Below, piece by piece: positions 9,524 through 16,650 of a stretch of DNA of 64,000 bases; position 1 is the stretch's first letter, and each line of letters begins with the position of its first letter. This DNA is from Ideonella sp. A 288 (GTDB lineage Bacteria > Pseudomonadota > Gammaproteobacteria > Burkholderiales > Burkholderiaceae_C): positions 39,488 to 103,487 of the forward strand of contig NZ_MWLO01000121.1 in assembly GCF_002198735.1 (NCBI RefSeq), given 5' to 3'. Made by a program: the position numbers and the translations under genes. Under the pieces are notes generated by a model. It was not told the DNA's origin. It worked only from the letters and a program-made list of their open reading frames with translations, and ran no database searches.

Positions 9524-9931
9524 ATGAGTTCCGAATCCACGCTGACGCTGGGCCACCTGATCATCCCGATCCTGGGCCTGCTGATCCCCATCGTGGCCAT
9601 CGTGGCGCACTACGCCGCCAAGGCCTATGGCGAACGACAGCGCCACCTGAGCATCCGCGAGTTTGCGCGTGCTGGGCAGCCGGTGCCGCCGGAACTGCTG
9701 GCCGAGGGGCCGACCGAAGGCGACCTTCGCAACGCCAGTGAGCGCAACCTTCCCAGCCGCGTCCTACTTTCCGCTGCCGTCAACGTGGGCCTGGGCCTGG
9801 GGCTGATGGGCCTGTTCACGGTGGTCAGCCCGGGGTCGTGGCTGTGGGCCATTGGATTCGTGCCGCTGGGCCTGGGGCTGGGCTTGCTGGCGTTGTGGGC
9901 CGTTGCACGCAGGCAGCAGACCGGGCTGTGA
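9524..9931 (+). CDS. DUF6249-like two-helix membrane protein
   Basis: A 135-residue membrane protein. One helix is at ~11-31 (LIIPILGLLIPIVAIVAHY). A central cytoplasmic-looking stretch contains ERQRHLSIREFARAGQPVPP. A C-terminal hydrophobic hairpin runs from ~83 to 127. This arrangement is typical of proteins annotated DUF6249, often found next to ECF sigma factors. Its stop overlaps the start of the sigma gene (GTGA at 9928-9931), so the two are translationally coupled. A membrane sensor or anti-sigma-like role is inference from position. Confidence 0.8.
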   Translation: MSSESTLTLGHLIIPILGLLIPIVAIVAHYAAKAYGERQRHLSIREFARAGQPVPPELLAEGPTEGDLRNASERNLPSRVLLSAAVNVGLGLGLMGLFTVVSPGSWLWAIGFVPLGLGLGLLALWAVARRQQTGL

Positions 9932-10482
9932 CCCCAACGGCCAAAGCGGAGCGACCGCCCGACGAGGCGCCGTTGGTGGCCCGCGCGGCTGCGGGCGACA
10001 GCCGCGCCTTTGCCGAGTTGGTGCGGCGCCACCAGGGCTACTTGCGCAAGTTGCTGGGCCGTGTGTGCCGTGGCGACCAGGCCCGTGCCGACGACCTGGC
10101 GCAGGACGCCTTCGTGCGCGCCTGGCGCGCGCTGCCTGGCTTTCGCGGCGAAGCACGGTTTCGCACCTGGCTCACGCGCCTGGCCTACTCGTCGCTGGCG
10201 GCGGAGCGGCCCGGCTTGCCGGCGCTGGACGAGGCGCCGCCAGAGTTGGGCATGCACAGCGACTTCGCGCCCGGCGCGGACTGGCGCTTGGATCTGGAGC
10301 GGGCGATGGCCGAACTGCCCGAGGCGCAGCGCCATGCCCTGCTGCTGACCTATGGTTCCGACCTCAGCCACAGCGAAGCTGCACAGGTGCTGGGTTGGCC
10401 GTTGGGCACGTTGAAGACGCAAGTACTGCGCGCCAAGGCGCGGCTTCGTGCGCAGTTGCAGGCCTGGGAGCGGCCCCCTTGA
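9928..10482 (+). CDS. ECF (sigma-70 family) RNA polymerase sigma factor
   Basis: A 184-residue ECF sigma factor. The GTG at 9928 overlaps the preceding stop; the frame is open further upstream but that part lies inside the DUF6249 gene. Region 2 is at residues ~25-90 (RRHQGYLRKLLGRVC, DDLAQDAFVRAWRALPGFRG, RFRTWLTRLAY). Region 4 is at ~125-180 (ELPEAQRHALLL, HSEAAQVLGWPLGTLKTQV). A small membrane protein gene follows 32 bases later. The group probably forms one regulatory operon. No target promoter could be deduced. Confidence 0.9.
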   Translation: MTPTAKAERPPDEAPLVARAAAGDSRAFAELVRRHQGYLRKLLGRVCRGDQARADDLAQDAFVRAWRALPGFRGEARFRTWLTRLAYSSLAAERPGLPALDEAPPELGMHSDFAPGADWRLDLERAMAELPEAQRHALLLTYGSDLSHSEAAQVLGWPLGTLKTQVLRAKARLRAQLQAWERPP

Positions 10483-10514
10483 ACACCATCCCCATCCACC
10501 CGCAGGAGATTCTC

Positions 10515-10814
10515 ATGGACGACCCTCTGGATGCCGCCCTGCTGCGCCACTTGAGCAGCGCACCCGAGCCGGCCGACAACGGCTTCAGCGCGCGCGTGCT
10601 GGCCGCCTTGCCGCCCCAGCCTCGACGCCGGCGCACGCCCTTGGCCGACTGGGTGCATCGCGCCCGATGGGCCGCGATGAGCCTGGCCGGCGTCGGGCTT
10701 GCGCTCTTGCCAGCTGTCAGTGCCAGCGCAGATGTGGCGGGCGGAGTGGCGGTCTACGCCCTGATCGGCCTGCTGGTGTTCTGGTCCTTGCCGTTGCCCT
10801 GGAACGGCGCTTGA
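10515..10814 (+). CDS. Small two-helix membrane protein, candidate anti-sigma factor
   Basis: A 99-residue protein with a charged N-terminal ~48 residues (DDPLDAALLRHLSSAPEPAD ..., then PQPRRRRTPLADWVHRARW) and two hydrophobic segments (~50-70 and ~76-96). A good Shine-Dalgarno (CAGGAG) precedes the ATG. It lies directly after the ECF sigma gene, where anti-sigma factors usually are, and has the shape of a minimal membrane-bound anti-sigma. No zinc-binding HxxxCxxC motif is present. The function is inferred from location only. Confidence 0.75.
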   Translation: MDDPLDAALLRHLSSAPEPADNGFSARVLAALPPQPRRRRTPLADWVHRARWAAMSLAGVGLALLPAVSASADVAGGVAVYALIGLLVFWSLPLPWNGA

Positions 10815-10827
10815 GCACGCGGCACAG

Positions 10828-10873
10828 CGCGCGGCTGGGGGCCGCGCGAAGCCCAAGGTCAATCGAACCTTGG
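10828..10873. terminator. Two hairpins between convergent genes, possible bidirectional terminator
   Basis: Between the small membrane gene and the convergent dicarboxylate transporter lie two stem-loops. The first pairs CGCGCGGC with GCCGCGCG (about 10828-10848). The second pairs CCAAGGT (10853-10859) with ACCTTGG (10867-10873). Neither has a clear T-tract, so rho-independent termination is uncertain. Confidence 0.35.
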
Positions 10874-10927
10874 CTTGGGCGATGACAGCTTTGGGTCGGT
10901 ACCGAACCTCGGCCGAGGCCCGGGGGC

Positions 10928-12268
10928 TCACACCATCCCGCGCGCCGCGGCGATCAGGTAGCCCGCCACGCAGGAGCTGGACACGCCGATCAGGCCCGGC
11001 GCGATGAAGCTGTGGTTGATCACGTACTTGCCGATGTGGGTGGTTCCCGAGCGGTCGAACTGCAGGGTGGCCAGGTCGCTGGGGTAGGTGGGCAGGATGT
11101 AGTAGCCATAGCACGCGGCCGCGAAGGCCACCACGTAGCCCGGCGGCACGCCGATGGCCAGGCCCACCGGCACCATGGCGCTGATGGCCGCGGCCTGCGA
11201 GTTGACCAGCTTGGACACCAGCAGCAGCGCCAGCGCGAAGGTCCAGGGGTGGGCCTTCACCACGTCGGCCAGCGCGGCCTTGATGACCGGCAGGTTGGCC
11301 TCGAACACCGTGTCGGCCATCCAGGCCACGCCGAACACCGCCACCACGGCGATCATGCCGGCGCGGAAGACCTCGGTCTTGCCGATCAGCGCCGGATTGG
11401 TTCTGGTGAACACCACGATCAGCGCGCCGGCCATCAGCATGAACATCTGGATCACCAGCACCATCGACAGCGGCTTGTTGGCCACCAGCGGACGCGCCGA
11501 TTCGAAGGCGCCCAGCAGGGCCACCACGGCGATGGCGCCGGCGAAGATCCACATCGCGGTCCACTGCTGCGACGTGAGCCGCTGGTCGAGCGTGGTGCTG
11601 GATCCGCCGTACACCGACTGGCGGCCTTCCGGCGTGGAGACGAGCTTCTGGAAGTCCTCGTCCTTGTCGAGGTCCTTGCCGCGGAACCAGCTGAAGATGC
11701 CGATCATCAGCACGCCGACCAGCGTGGACGGGATGGTCACCGACAGCAGTGTGACGAAATCGATGATGGGCGCACCGGCCGGCGCCTTGGCCAGGAAGGC
11801 CACCAGCGACACCACCGCCACCGACACCGGGCTGGCGATGATGCCCATCTGGCTGGCGATGGACGAGGCGGCCATCGGGCGCTCGGGGCGGATGCCGTTG
11901 CGGATGGCCACGTCGTAGATGATCGGCAGCATGGTGTAGACCACGTGCCCGGTGCCGCACAGCATGGTCAGGATGCAGGTGGTGAACGGCGCCAGGATCG
12001 ACACGTAGCGCGGGTTGCGGCGCAGCACCTTCTCGGCCAGCTGCAGCAGCACGTCCAGCCCGCCGCTGGCCTGCAGCGTGGCCGACGCGGCCACCACCGC
12101 CACGATGGTGAGCATCACGTCCACCGGCGGCTTGCCCGGCGGCAGGCGGAACACGAAGACGAGGATGACCATGCCGATGCCGCCGAGCAGGCCGAGGGCG
12201 ACGCCGCCCTTGCGGGCGCCATAGAACAGGCAGGCGACGATCAGCGCCAGCTGCAGGTAGGGGATCAT
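10928..12268 (-). CDS. Anaerobic C4-dicarboxylate transporter (DcuA/DcuB family)
   Basis: A 446-residue polytopic inner-membrane transporter of the Dcu family, which exchanges fumarate, succinate, malate or aspartate. Diagnostic stretches are [39 protein letters not shown] and [21 protein letters not shown] chose the ATG at 12268; the frame stays open upstream through non-homologous sequence. It is divergent from nasT with a 273-base gap. DcuA and DcuB cannot be separated by eye, and the presence of an aerobically used homologue is equally possible. Confidence 0.9.
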   Translation of the reverse strand: MIPYLQLALIVACLFYGARKGGVALGLLGGIGMVILVFVFRLPPGKPPVDVMLTIVAVVAASATLQASGGLDVLLQLAEKVLRRNPRYVSILAPFTTCILTMLCGTGHVVYTMLPIIYDVAIRNGIRPERPMAASSIASQMGIIASPVSVAVVSLVAFLAKAPAGAPIIDFVTLLSVTIPSTLVGVLMIGIFSWFRGKDLDKDEDFQKLVSTPEGRQSVYGGSSTTLDQRLTSQQWTAMWIFAGAIAVVALLGAFESARPLVANKPLSMVLVIQMFMLMAGALIVVFTRTNPALIGKTEVFRAGMIAVVAVFGVAWMADTVFEANLPVIKAALADVVKAHPWTFALALLLVSKLVNSQAAAISAMVPVGLAIGVPPGYVVAFAAACYGYYILPTYPSDLATLQFDRSGTTHIGKYVINHSFIAPGLIGVSSSCVAGYLIAAARGMV

Positions 12269-12541
12269 GAGGGGGGTCCGGTGAGCGTGTCGACAGAGAC
12301 TGCGCGGCCGAAGGGCCGGCAGGACGCTCGGCCCTGCTACCTGAGTGGTGCATGGCGCACCACGTGACGCCCAGGTTCGGCGAGGTGCCGGGCTCGGGGC
12401 CGAGGTTCGACTTCGGCGTCCATTCTGGGCCTGGCGCCGTGGCGCAGGCTTGACCGTGGACAAGCCTGCGGCAGGACGGGCGGCGCGCCCTTGGCGGGTG
12501 CAAGGACCTCGGGCCGGCATCCATCTTGCGTCAACGACGGT

Positions 12542-13171
12542 GTGAAGCGCCCCCCCGACACCCCCGGCACGCCGTTCGAGGCCCAGGCCCTGCGCGTGCT
12601 GCTGATCGACGATGGCGCGCACCGTGTCAGCCTGATCCGCGACGAGCTGACACGGCAGGGCCACCTGGTGGTGGGCGTGGTCGACTCGGCGGTGCTGATC
12701 CACGATTGCGTGCTGCGCCTGCAGCCCGACGTGGTGATCGTGGACAGCGAATCGCCGTCGCGCGACACGCTGGAGCACCTGGCCACGGTGTCGACGTCGA
12801 GCCCGCGCCCGGTGGTGGTGTTCAGCGAGGACCCGAGCCACCAGACCATGCGCGAGGCGCTGCGTGCCGGCGTCAGCGCCTACGTGATCGCCGGCCTGCA
12901 GCCGCAGCGCCTGGTGCCGGTGCTGCAGGTGGCGATCGCCCGCTTCGAGCAAGACCGTGCGCTGCGCGATCAGCTCGACGAGGCGCAGTCGCAGCTGTCC
13001 GACCGCAAGCTGATCGAGCGCGCCAAGGGCATCCTGATGGACGAGGTGGGCCTGACCGAGGAGCAGGCCTTCAAGCAGCTGCGCAAGCTGGCGATGGACC
13101 GCGGCCAGCGCCTGGCGCAGGTGGCCGAGCGCATCGTGGAAGCGCGCGACCTGCTGCGCCCGCCAGGCTGA
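12542..13171 (+). CDS. nasT: NasT-like response regulator with RNA-binding ANTAR domain
   Basis: A 209-residue protein with a receiver-like domain ([28 protein letters not shown]) and a C-terminal ANTAR domain ([38 protein letters not shown]). ANTAR proteins of the NasT/NasR type bind paired hairpins in leader RNA and prevent attenuation of nitrate/nitrite genes. The start is uncertain: GTG at 12542 is used, ATG at 12491 is possible. The next downstream element is a leader with those hairpins before the nrtA-type gene. The usual partner NasS (a cytoplasmic NrtA-like nitrate sensor) is not in the window. Confidence 0.88.
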   Translation: MKRPPDTPGTPFEAQALRVLLIDDGAHRVSLIRDELTRQGHLVVGVVDSAVLIHDCVLRLQPDVVIVDSESPSRDTLEHLATVSTSSPRPVVVFSEDPSHQTMREALRAGVSAYVIAGLQPQRLVPVLQVAIARFEQDRALRDQLDEAQSQLSDRKLIERAKGILMDEVGLTEEQAFKQLRKLAMDRGQRLAQVAERIVEARDLLRPPG

Positions 13172-13276
13172 CACCCGCGCGCCGCGCCGGGCACCGGCAC
13201 ATGCTGCGCCGCACCAACGCGAGGCGCGCGATCAACCGTTGTGGTGCAAATCGAGGCGAAACGGCCCGATAAAGCC

Positions 13277-13292
13277 TGGCACGTCGCGTGCT
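13277..13292 (+). promoter_or_regulatory. Sigma-54-type (-24/-12) promoter of the nitrate assimilation operon
   Basis: The sequence TGGCACGTCGCGTGCT matches the sigma-54 consensus TGGCACG-N4-TTGCT with one mismatch and has the exact GG-N10-GC spacing (GG at 13278-13279, GC at 13290-13291). Transcription would begin near 13303, just ahead of the first leader hairpin. Sigma-54 control is usual for nas operons in proteobacteria. Confidence 0.7.
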
Positions 13293-13305
13293 AAAGAAGA
13301 CGTGA

Positions 13306-13359
13306 GCACCACGCACAACGGCGTGTGGGGTGCACAGAGATTCGGGCAAAGGCGTCCGA
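13306..13359 (+). ncRNA. ANTAR-type tandem hairpin leader RNA (NasT target)
   Basis: Two short hairpins, each with a six-base loop. P1 pairs CACGC (13310-13314) with GCGTG (13321-13325) around loop ACAACG, with further pairing outside (GCAC/GTGC). P2 pairs TCGGGC (13342-13347) with GTCCGA (13354-13359) around loop AAAGGC. ANTAR target loops usually have A at position 1 and G at position 4: P2 fits fully, P1 has A at both positions. P2 uses the same bases as the 5' arm of the downstream terminator, so the two structures exclude each other, as in known NasT/NasR antitermination. Confidence 0.72.
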
Positions 13360-13417
13360 CTTGCAGGCTTCGCTGGTGTTGACAGCGTGGCCCTGCGGTC
13401 GAGACGCCTTTTTGTTT
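13348..13417 (+). terminator. Leader attenuator (intrinsic terminator) before nrtA
   Basis: A long stem-loop: AAAGGCGTC (13348-13356) pairs with GACGCCTTT (13403-13411). Inside it pair CGAC/GTCG, GCAGG/CCTGC and CGCTG/CAGCG around a seven-base loop at 13376-13382. A T-rich run (TTTTTGTTTT region, 13409-13418) follows. The stem of about 23 pairs in a leader upstream of the first transporter gene is what an attenuator looks like, and its 5' arm overlaps hairpin P2. Confidence 0.82.
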
Positions 13418-13444
13418 TGGTTCGGTCGATTCAGGAGCATTTCC

Positions 13445-14698
13445 ATGGTCACACGCGGGGGTTTGATGAGCGAAGAACGCAGGCAATTCATCAAGGGTTC
13501 GGCCGCGATGGCCGCCGGGGCCAGCGTCGGGGCCGGGGCCTGGGCCGCCGGCTCGGACGCGCCCGAGAAGAAGGAAGTGCGCATCGGCTTCATCCCGCTG
13601 ACCGACTGCGCCAGCGTGGTGATGGCCTCGGTGATGAAGTTCGACGAGAAGTACGGCATCAAGATCATCCCGACCAAGGAGGCCTCCTGGGCCGGCGTGC
13701 GCGACAAGCTGGTCAACGGCGAGCTCGACATGGCGCACGTGCTGTACGGCCTGGTCTACGGCGTGCACCTGGGCGTGGGCGGGCCCAAGAAGGACATGGC
13801 CGTGCTGATGAACCTGAACCACAACGGCCAGGCCATCACGCTGTCGAAGAAGCTGGCCGACAAGGGCGCGGTGGACGTGGCGTCGCTGGCCAAGGCCATG
13901 GCCGCCGAGAAGCGCGAGTACACCTTCGCGCAGACCTTCCCCACCGGCACGCACGCGATGTGGCTGTACTACTGGCTGGCCTCGGGCGGCATCAATCCGA
14001 TGAAGGACGCCAAGGTCATCACCGTGCCGCCGCCGCAGATGGTGGCCAACATGCGCGTGGGCAACATGGACGGCTACTGCGTCGGCGAGCCCTGGAACCA
14101 CCGCGCCATCATCGACGGCATCGGCGTCACGGCCGCCACCACACAGGACGTGTGGAAGGACCACCCCGAGAAGGTGCTGGGCACCACGGGCGACTTCGTC
14201 AAGAAGTACCCCAACACCGCGCGCGCCGTGGTCATGGCCGTGCTCGAAGCCGGCCGCTGGATCGACGCCAGCCTGTCCAACAAGATGAAGATGGCCGAGA
14301 TCATCGCCGAGAAGTCCTACGTCAACACCAGCGTCGACGCGATCAACCAGCGCATCCTCGGCCGCTACCAGAACGGCATGGGCAAGACCTGGGACGACCC
14401 CAACCACATGAAGTTCTTCAACGACGGGCTGGTCAACTACCCGTACCTGAGCGACGGCATGTGGTTCCTCACCCAGCACAAGCGCTGGGGCCTGCTGAAG
14501 GACCACCCCGACTACCTGGCCGTGGCCAAGGCGGTGAACCAGACCGAGCTCTACAAGCAGGCCGCGGCGCAAGTGAAGGCCAGCGTGCCGAAGAGCGACA
14601 TGCGCTCGTCGAAGTTCATCGACGGCGTGGTCTGGGACGGCAAGGACCCGGCCAAGTACGCCGACAGCTTCAAGGTGCGGGCCACCTCACCGGCCTGA
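13445..14698 (+). CDS. nrtA: Nitrate ABC transporter substrate-binding protein (NrtA/CmpA family)
   Basis: A 417-residue exported binding protein. The N-terminus has a twin-arginine signal (EERRQFIKGSAAMAAGASVG). Family sequence includes VRIGFIPLTDCASVVMASVM, PTKEASWAGVRDKLVNGELD and VGEPWNHRAI. The ATG at 13445 follows CAGGAG; an ATG at 13466 is an alternative. It begins the nitrate assimilation operon after the attenuator. In this family nitrate, nitrite or bicarbonate are bound; the neighbouring nitrate and nitrite reductases point to nitrate. Confidence 0.9.
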   Translation: MVTRGGLMSEERRQFIKGSAAMAAGASVGAGAWAAGSDAPEKKEVRIGFIPLTDCASVVMASVMKFDEKYGIKIIPTKEASWAGVRDKLVNGELDMAHVLYGLVYGVHLGVGGPKKDMAVLMNLNHNGQAITLSKKLADKGAVDVASLAKAMAAEKREYTFAQTFPTGTHAMWLYYWLASGGINPMKDAKVITVPPPQMVANMRVGNMDGYCVGEPWNHRAIIDGIGVTAATTQDVWKDHPEKVLGTTGDFVKKYPNTARAVVMAVLEAGRWIDASLSNKMKMAEIIAEKSYVNTSVDAINQRILGRYQNGMGKTWDDPNHMKFFNDGLVNYPYLSDGMWFLTQHKRWGLLKDHPDYLAVAKAVNQTELYKQAAAQVKASVPKSDMRSSKFIDGVVWDGKDPAKYADSFKVRATSPA

Positions 14699-14794
14699 TC
14701 ACGCCGGCCTGACTTCTCCAGCCTGATCCCGCCGCCTGATCGGTCACCCGATCCGGCCGCCCCGCCTTTTCACCGAATGCACGAGGAGCCCCCC

Positions 14795-15700
14795 ATGGTC
14801 AGTGCCGTGTTCCATTCCCCTTCCGAGGCGATCGCCGCCGACAAGACCGCCGCGCCGCGGTCGGCCGCAGCGCCCAAGCAACTCGTCAAGCACGCGTCCA
14901 CGGCCGCACCGAAGGCGCCGCGCGAGGCCTTCGACTGGCGCGCCCTCTTCGGCCGCGTGCTGCCGCCGCTGGCCGGCATGGCGCTGCTCGTCGGCATCTG
15001 GGCCCTGCTGACGCAGAAGGGCGGATCGTTCCCGACGCCGGCGGCCACCTTCGAGGCGGCGGTCAAGCTGTTCTCGAACCCGTTCTACCGCAACGGCCCC
15101 AACGACCAGGGCATCGGCTGGAACATCCTGTTCTCGCTCGAACGCGTCGGCGTGGGCTTCGGCCTGGCGGCGGTGGTGGGCATCCCGCTGGGCTTCCTGA
15201 TCGGCCGCTTCGCGCTGCTCAATCGCATGGTGTCGCCGCTGATCAGCCTGCTCAAGCCGGTGTCGCCGCTGGCCTGGCTGCCGATCGGCCTGCTGGTGTT
15301 CAAGTCGGCCAACCCGGCGGCGATCTGGACCATCTTCATCTGCTCGATCTGGCCGATGGTCATCAACACCGCGGTGGGCGTGCAGCGCGTGCCGCAGGAC
15401 TATCTCAACGTGGCCCGCGTGCTGAACCTCAGCGAATGGAAGATCGCCACGCGCATCCTGCTGCCCGCGGTGATGCCCTACCTGCTGACCGGCGTGCGCC
15501 TGAGCGTGGGCACGGCCTGGCTGGTGATCGTGGCCGCCGAGATGCTGACCGGCGGCGTGGGCATCGGCTTCTGGGTGTGGGACGAGTGGAACAACCTCAA
15601 CGTCGCCCACATCATCATCGCCATCTTCGTGATCGGCATCGTCGGGCTGCTGCTCGAGTGGATGCTGATGGCGGTGGCCAAGCGCTTCGAATTTTCATGA
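14795..15700 (+). CDS. nrtB: Nitrate ABC transporter permease (NrtB family)
   Basis: A 301-residue permease. After a ~50-residue Ala-rich cytoplasmic N-terminus come membrane segments (VLPPLAGMALLVGIWALL, VGFGLAAVVGIPLGFLIG, AAIWTIFICSIWPMVINTAV, TAWLVIVAAEMLTGGVGIGF). The coupling loop is NVARVLNLSEWKIATRILLP. The start at 14795 is preceded by GAGGAG. It belongs to the NrtB/SsuC/TauC group of permeases. Confidence 0.9.
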   Translation: MVSAVFHSPSEAIAADKTAAPRSAAAPKQLVKHASTAAPKAPREAFDWRALFGRVLPPLAGMALLVGIWALLTQKGGSFPTPAATFEAAVKLFSNPFYRNGPNDQGIGWNILFSLERVGVGFGLAAVVGIPLGFLIGRFALLNRMVSPLISLLKPVSPLAWLPIGLLVFKSANPAAIWTIFICSIWPMVINTAVGVQRVPQDYLNVARVLNLSEWKIATRILLPAVMPYLLTGVRLSVGTAWLVIVAAEMLTGGVGIGFWVWDEWNNLNVAHIIIAIFVIGIVGLLLEWMLMAVAKRFEFS

Positions 15701-15704
15701 CCCA

Positions 15705-15794
15705 CCCCCGGAGCGGCCTTCGGCCGCTTCCCCCTCAAGGGGGCGCCGCCAACGGCCCGGCAAAGCCGGTTCCGTGGCGTCCGCTGGACCTCGG
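15705..15794. repeat. GC-rich intergenic palindromic element
   Basis: Between nrtB and the ATPase gene lie three consecutive short palindromes: AGCGGCC/GGCCGCT (15712-15728), CCCCCT/AGGGGG (15730-15743) and CCGGC/GCCGG (15757-15769). I recall very similar blocks in intergenic regions of many Burkholderiales, so this is probably one copy of a dispersed REP-like element. Only one copy is visible here. Confidence 0.5.
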
Positions 15795-15824
15795 CCCCAC
15801 ACACCTTTCCGCCAGGGACTGCCC

Positions 15825-16637
15825 ATGAAACCAATGCTTCATCTCAGCGACGTCGGCATGAGCTTCGCCACCAAGCGCGGCCCCTTCGTCGCCCTGCGCG
15901 ACATCCACCTCGACGTGGAGCGCGGTGAGTTCGTCACGCTGATCGGCCATTCGGGCTGCGGCAAGTCCACGCTGCTGAACCTGGTGGCCGGCCTGACCAC
16001 GCCCACCAGCGGCGTGCTGCTGCTGGACGACCGCGAGCTCAAGGGACCGGGACCCGACCGCGGCGTGGTCTTCCAGAACCACTCGCTGCTGCCCTGGCTG
16101 AGCTGCGCCGACAACGTGCACCTGGCCGTCGAGCGCGTGTTCGGCGACAAGGAGGGCCGCGCCCAGCTGCGCGAGCGCTCGCTCGAGGCGCTGGAACTGG
16201 TGGGCCTGATGCATGCCAGGGACAAGCTGCCCGGCGAGATCTCCGGCGGCATGAAGCAGCGCGTGGGCATCGCCCGTGCGCTGGCCATGAAGCCCAAGAT
16301 GCTGCTGATGGACGAGCCCTTCGGCGCGCTGGACGCCCTCACCCGCGCGCGGCTGCAGGACGAGCTGATGAAGATCGTCGCGGCCACCGGCTCGACGGTG
16401 ATGATGGTCACCCACGACGTCGACGAGGCGGTGCTGCTGTCCGACCGCATCGTGATGCTCACCAACGGCCCGGCCGCCACCATCGGCGAGGTGCTGCAGG
16501 TGCCGCTGCCGCCGGTGCGCGAGACGCTGCGCCACCGCCTGGAGATGGCCCACGACAGCGGCTACCTGGCGGCGCGCGAATCGGTGCTGGAGTTCCTGTA
16601 CCGCAAGCAGGCGCATGTCGAAGCGCAGGCCGCGTGA
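15825..16637 (+). CDS. nrtC: Nitrate ABC transporter ATP-binding protein (NrtC/NrtD family)
   Basis: A 270-residue ATPase with Walker A GHSGCGKST, signature ISGGMKQRVGIARAL, Walker B MLLMDEPFGALD and the switch region MMVTHDVDEAV. It is a single-domain NrtD-type ATPase; the C-terminal NrtA-like sensor domain of cyanobacterial NrtC is absent. ATG at 15825 gives the homologous start MKPMLHLSDVG. It closes the transporter genes and is followed 13 bases later by nirB. Confidence 0.9.
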   Translation: MKPMLHLSDVGMSFATKRGPFVALRDIHLDVERGEFVTLIGHSGCGKSTLLNLVAGLTTPTSGVLLLDDRELKGPGPDRGVVFQNHSLLPWLSCADNVHLAVERVFGDKEGRAQLRERSLEALELVGLMHARDKLPGEISGGMKQRVGIARALAMKPKMLLMDEPFGALDALTRARLQDELMKIVAATGSTVMMVTHDVDEAVLLSDRIVMLTNGPAATIGEVLQVPLPPVRETLRHRLEMAHDSGYLAARESVLEFLYRKQAHVEAQAA

Positions 16638-16650
16638 TCCGGGAGCCGCG

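Noticed and set aside
10928..13174. A 748-codon frame joining the Dcu transporter to sequence antisense to nasT
   Set aside because: Similarity to Dcu proteins begins at the ATG at 12268; upstream residues have shadow-frame composition.
13258..13263. A hairpin with six-base loop GAAACG (arms 13250-13257 and 13264-13270) first taken as an ANTAR hairpin
   Set aside because: It lies upstream of the sigma-54-type promoter start and would not be in the transcript; the pair at 13306-13359 fits better.
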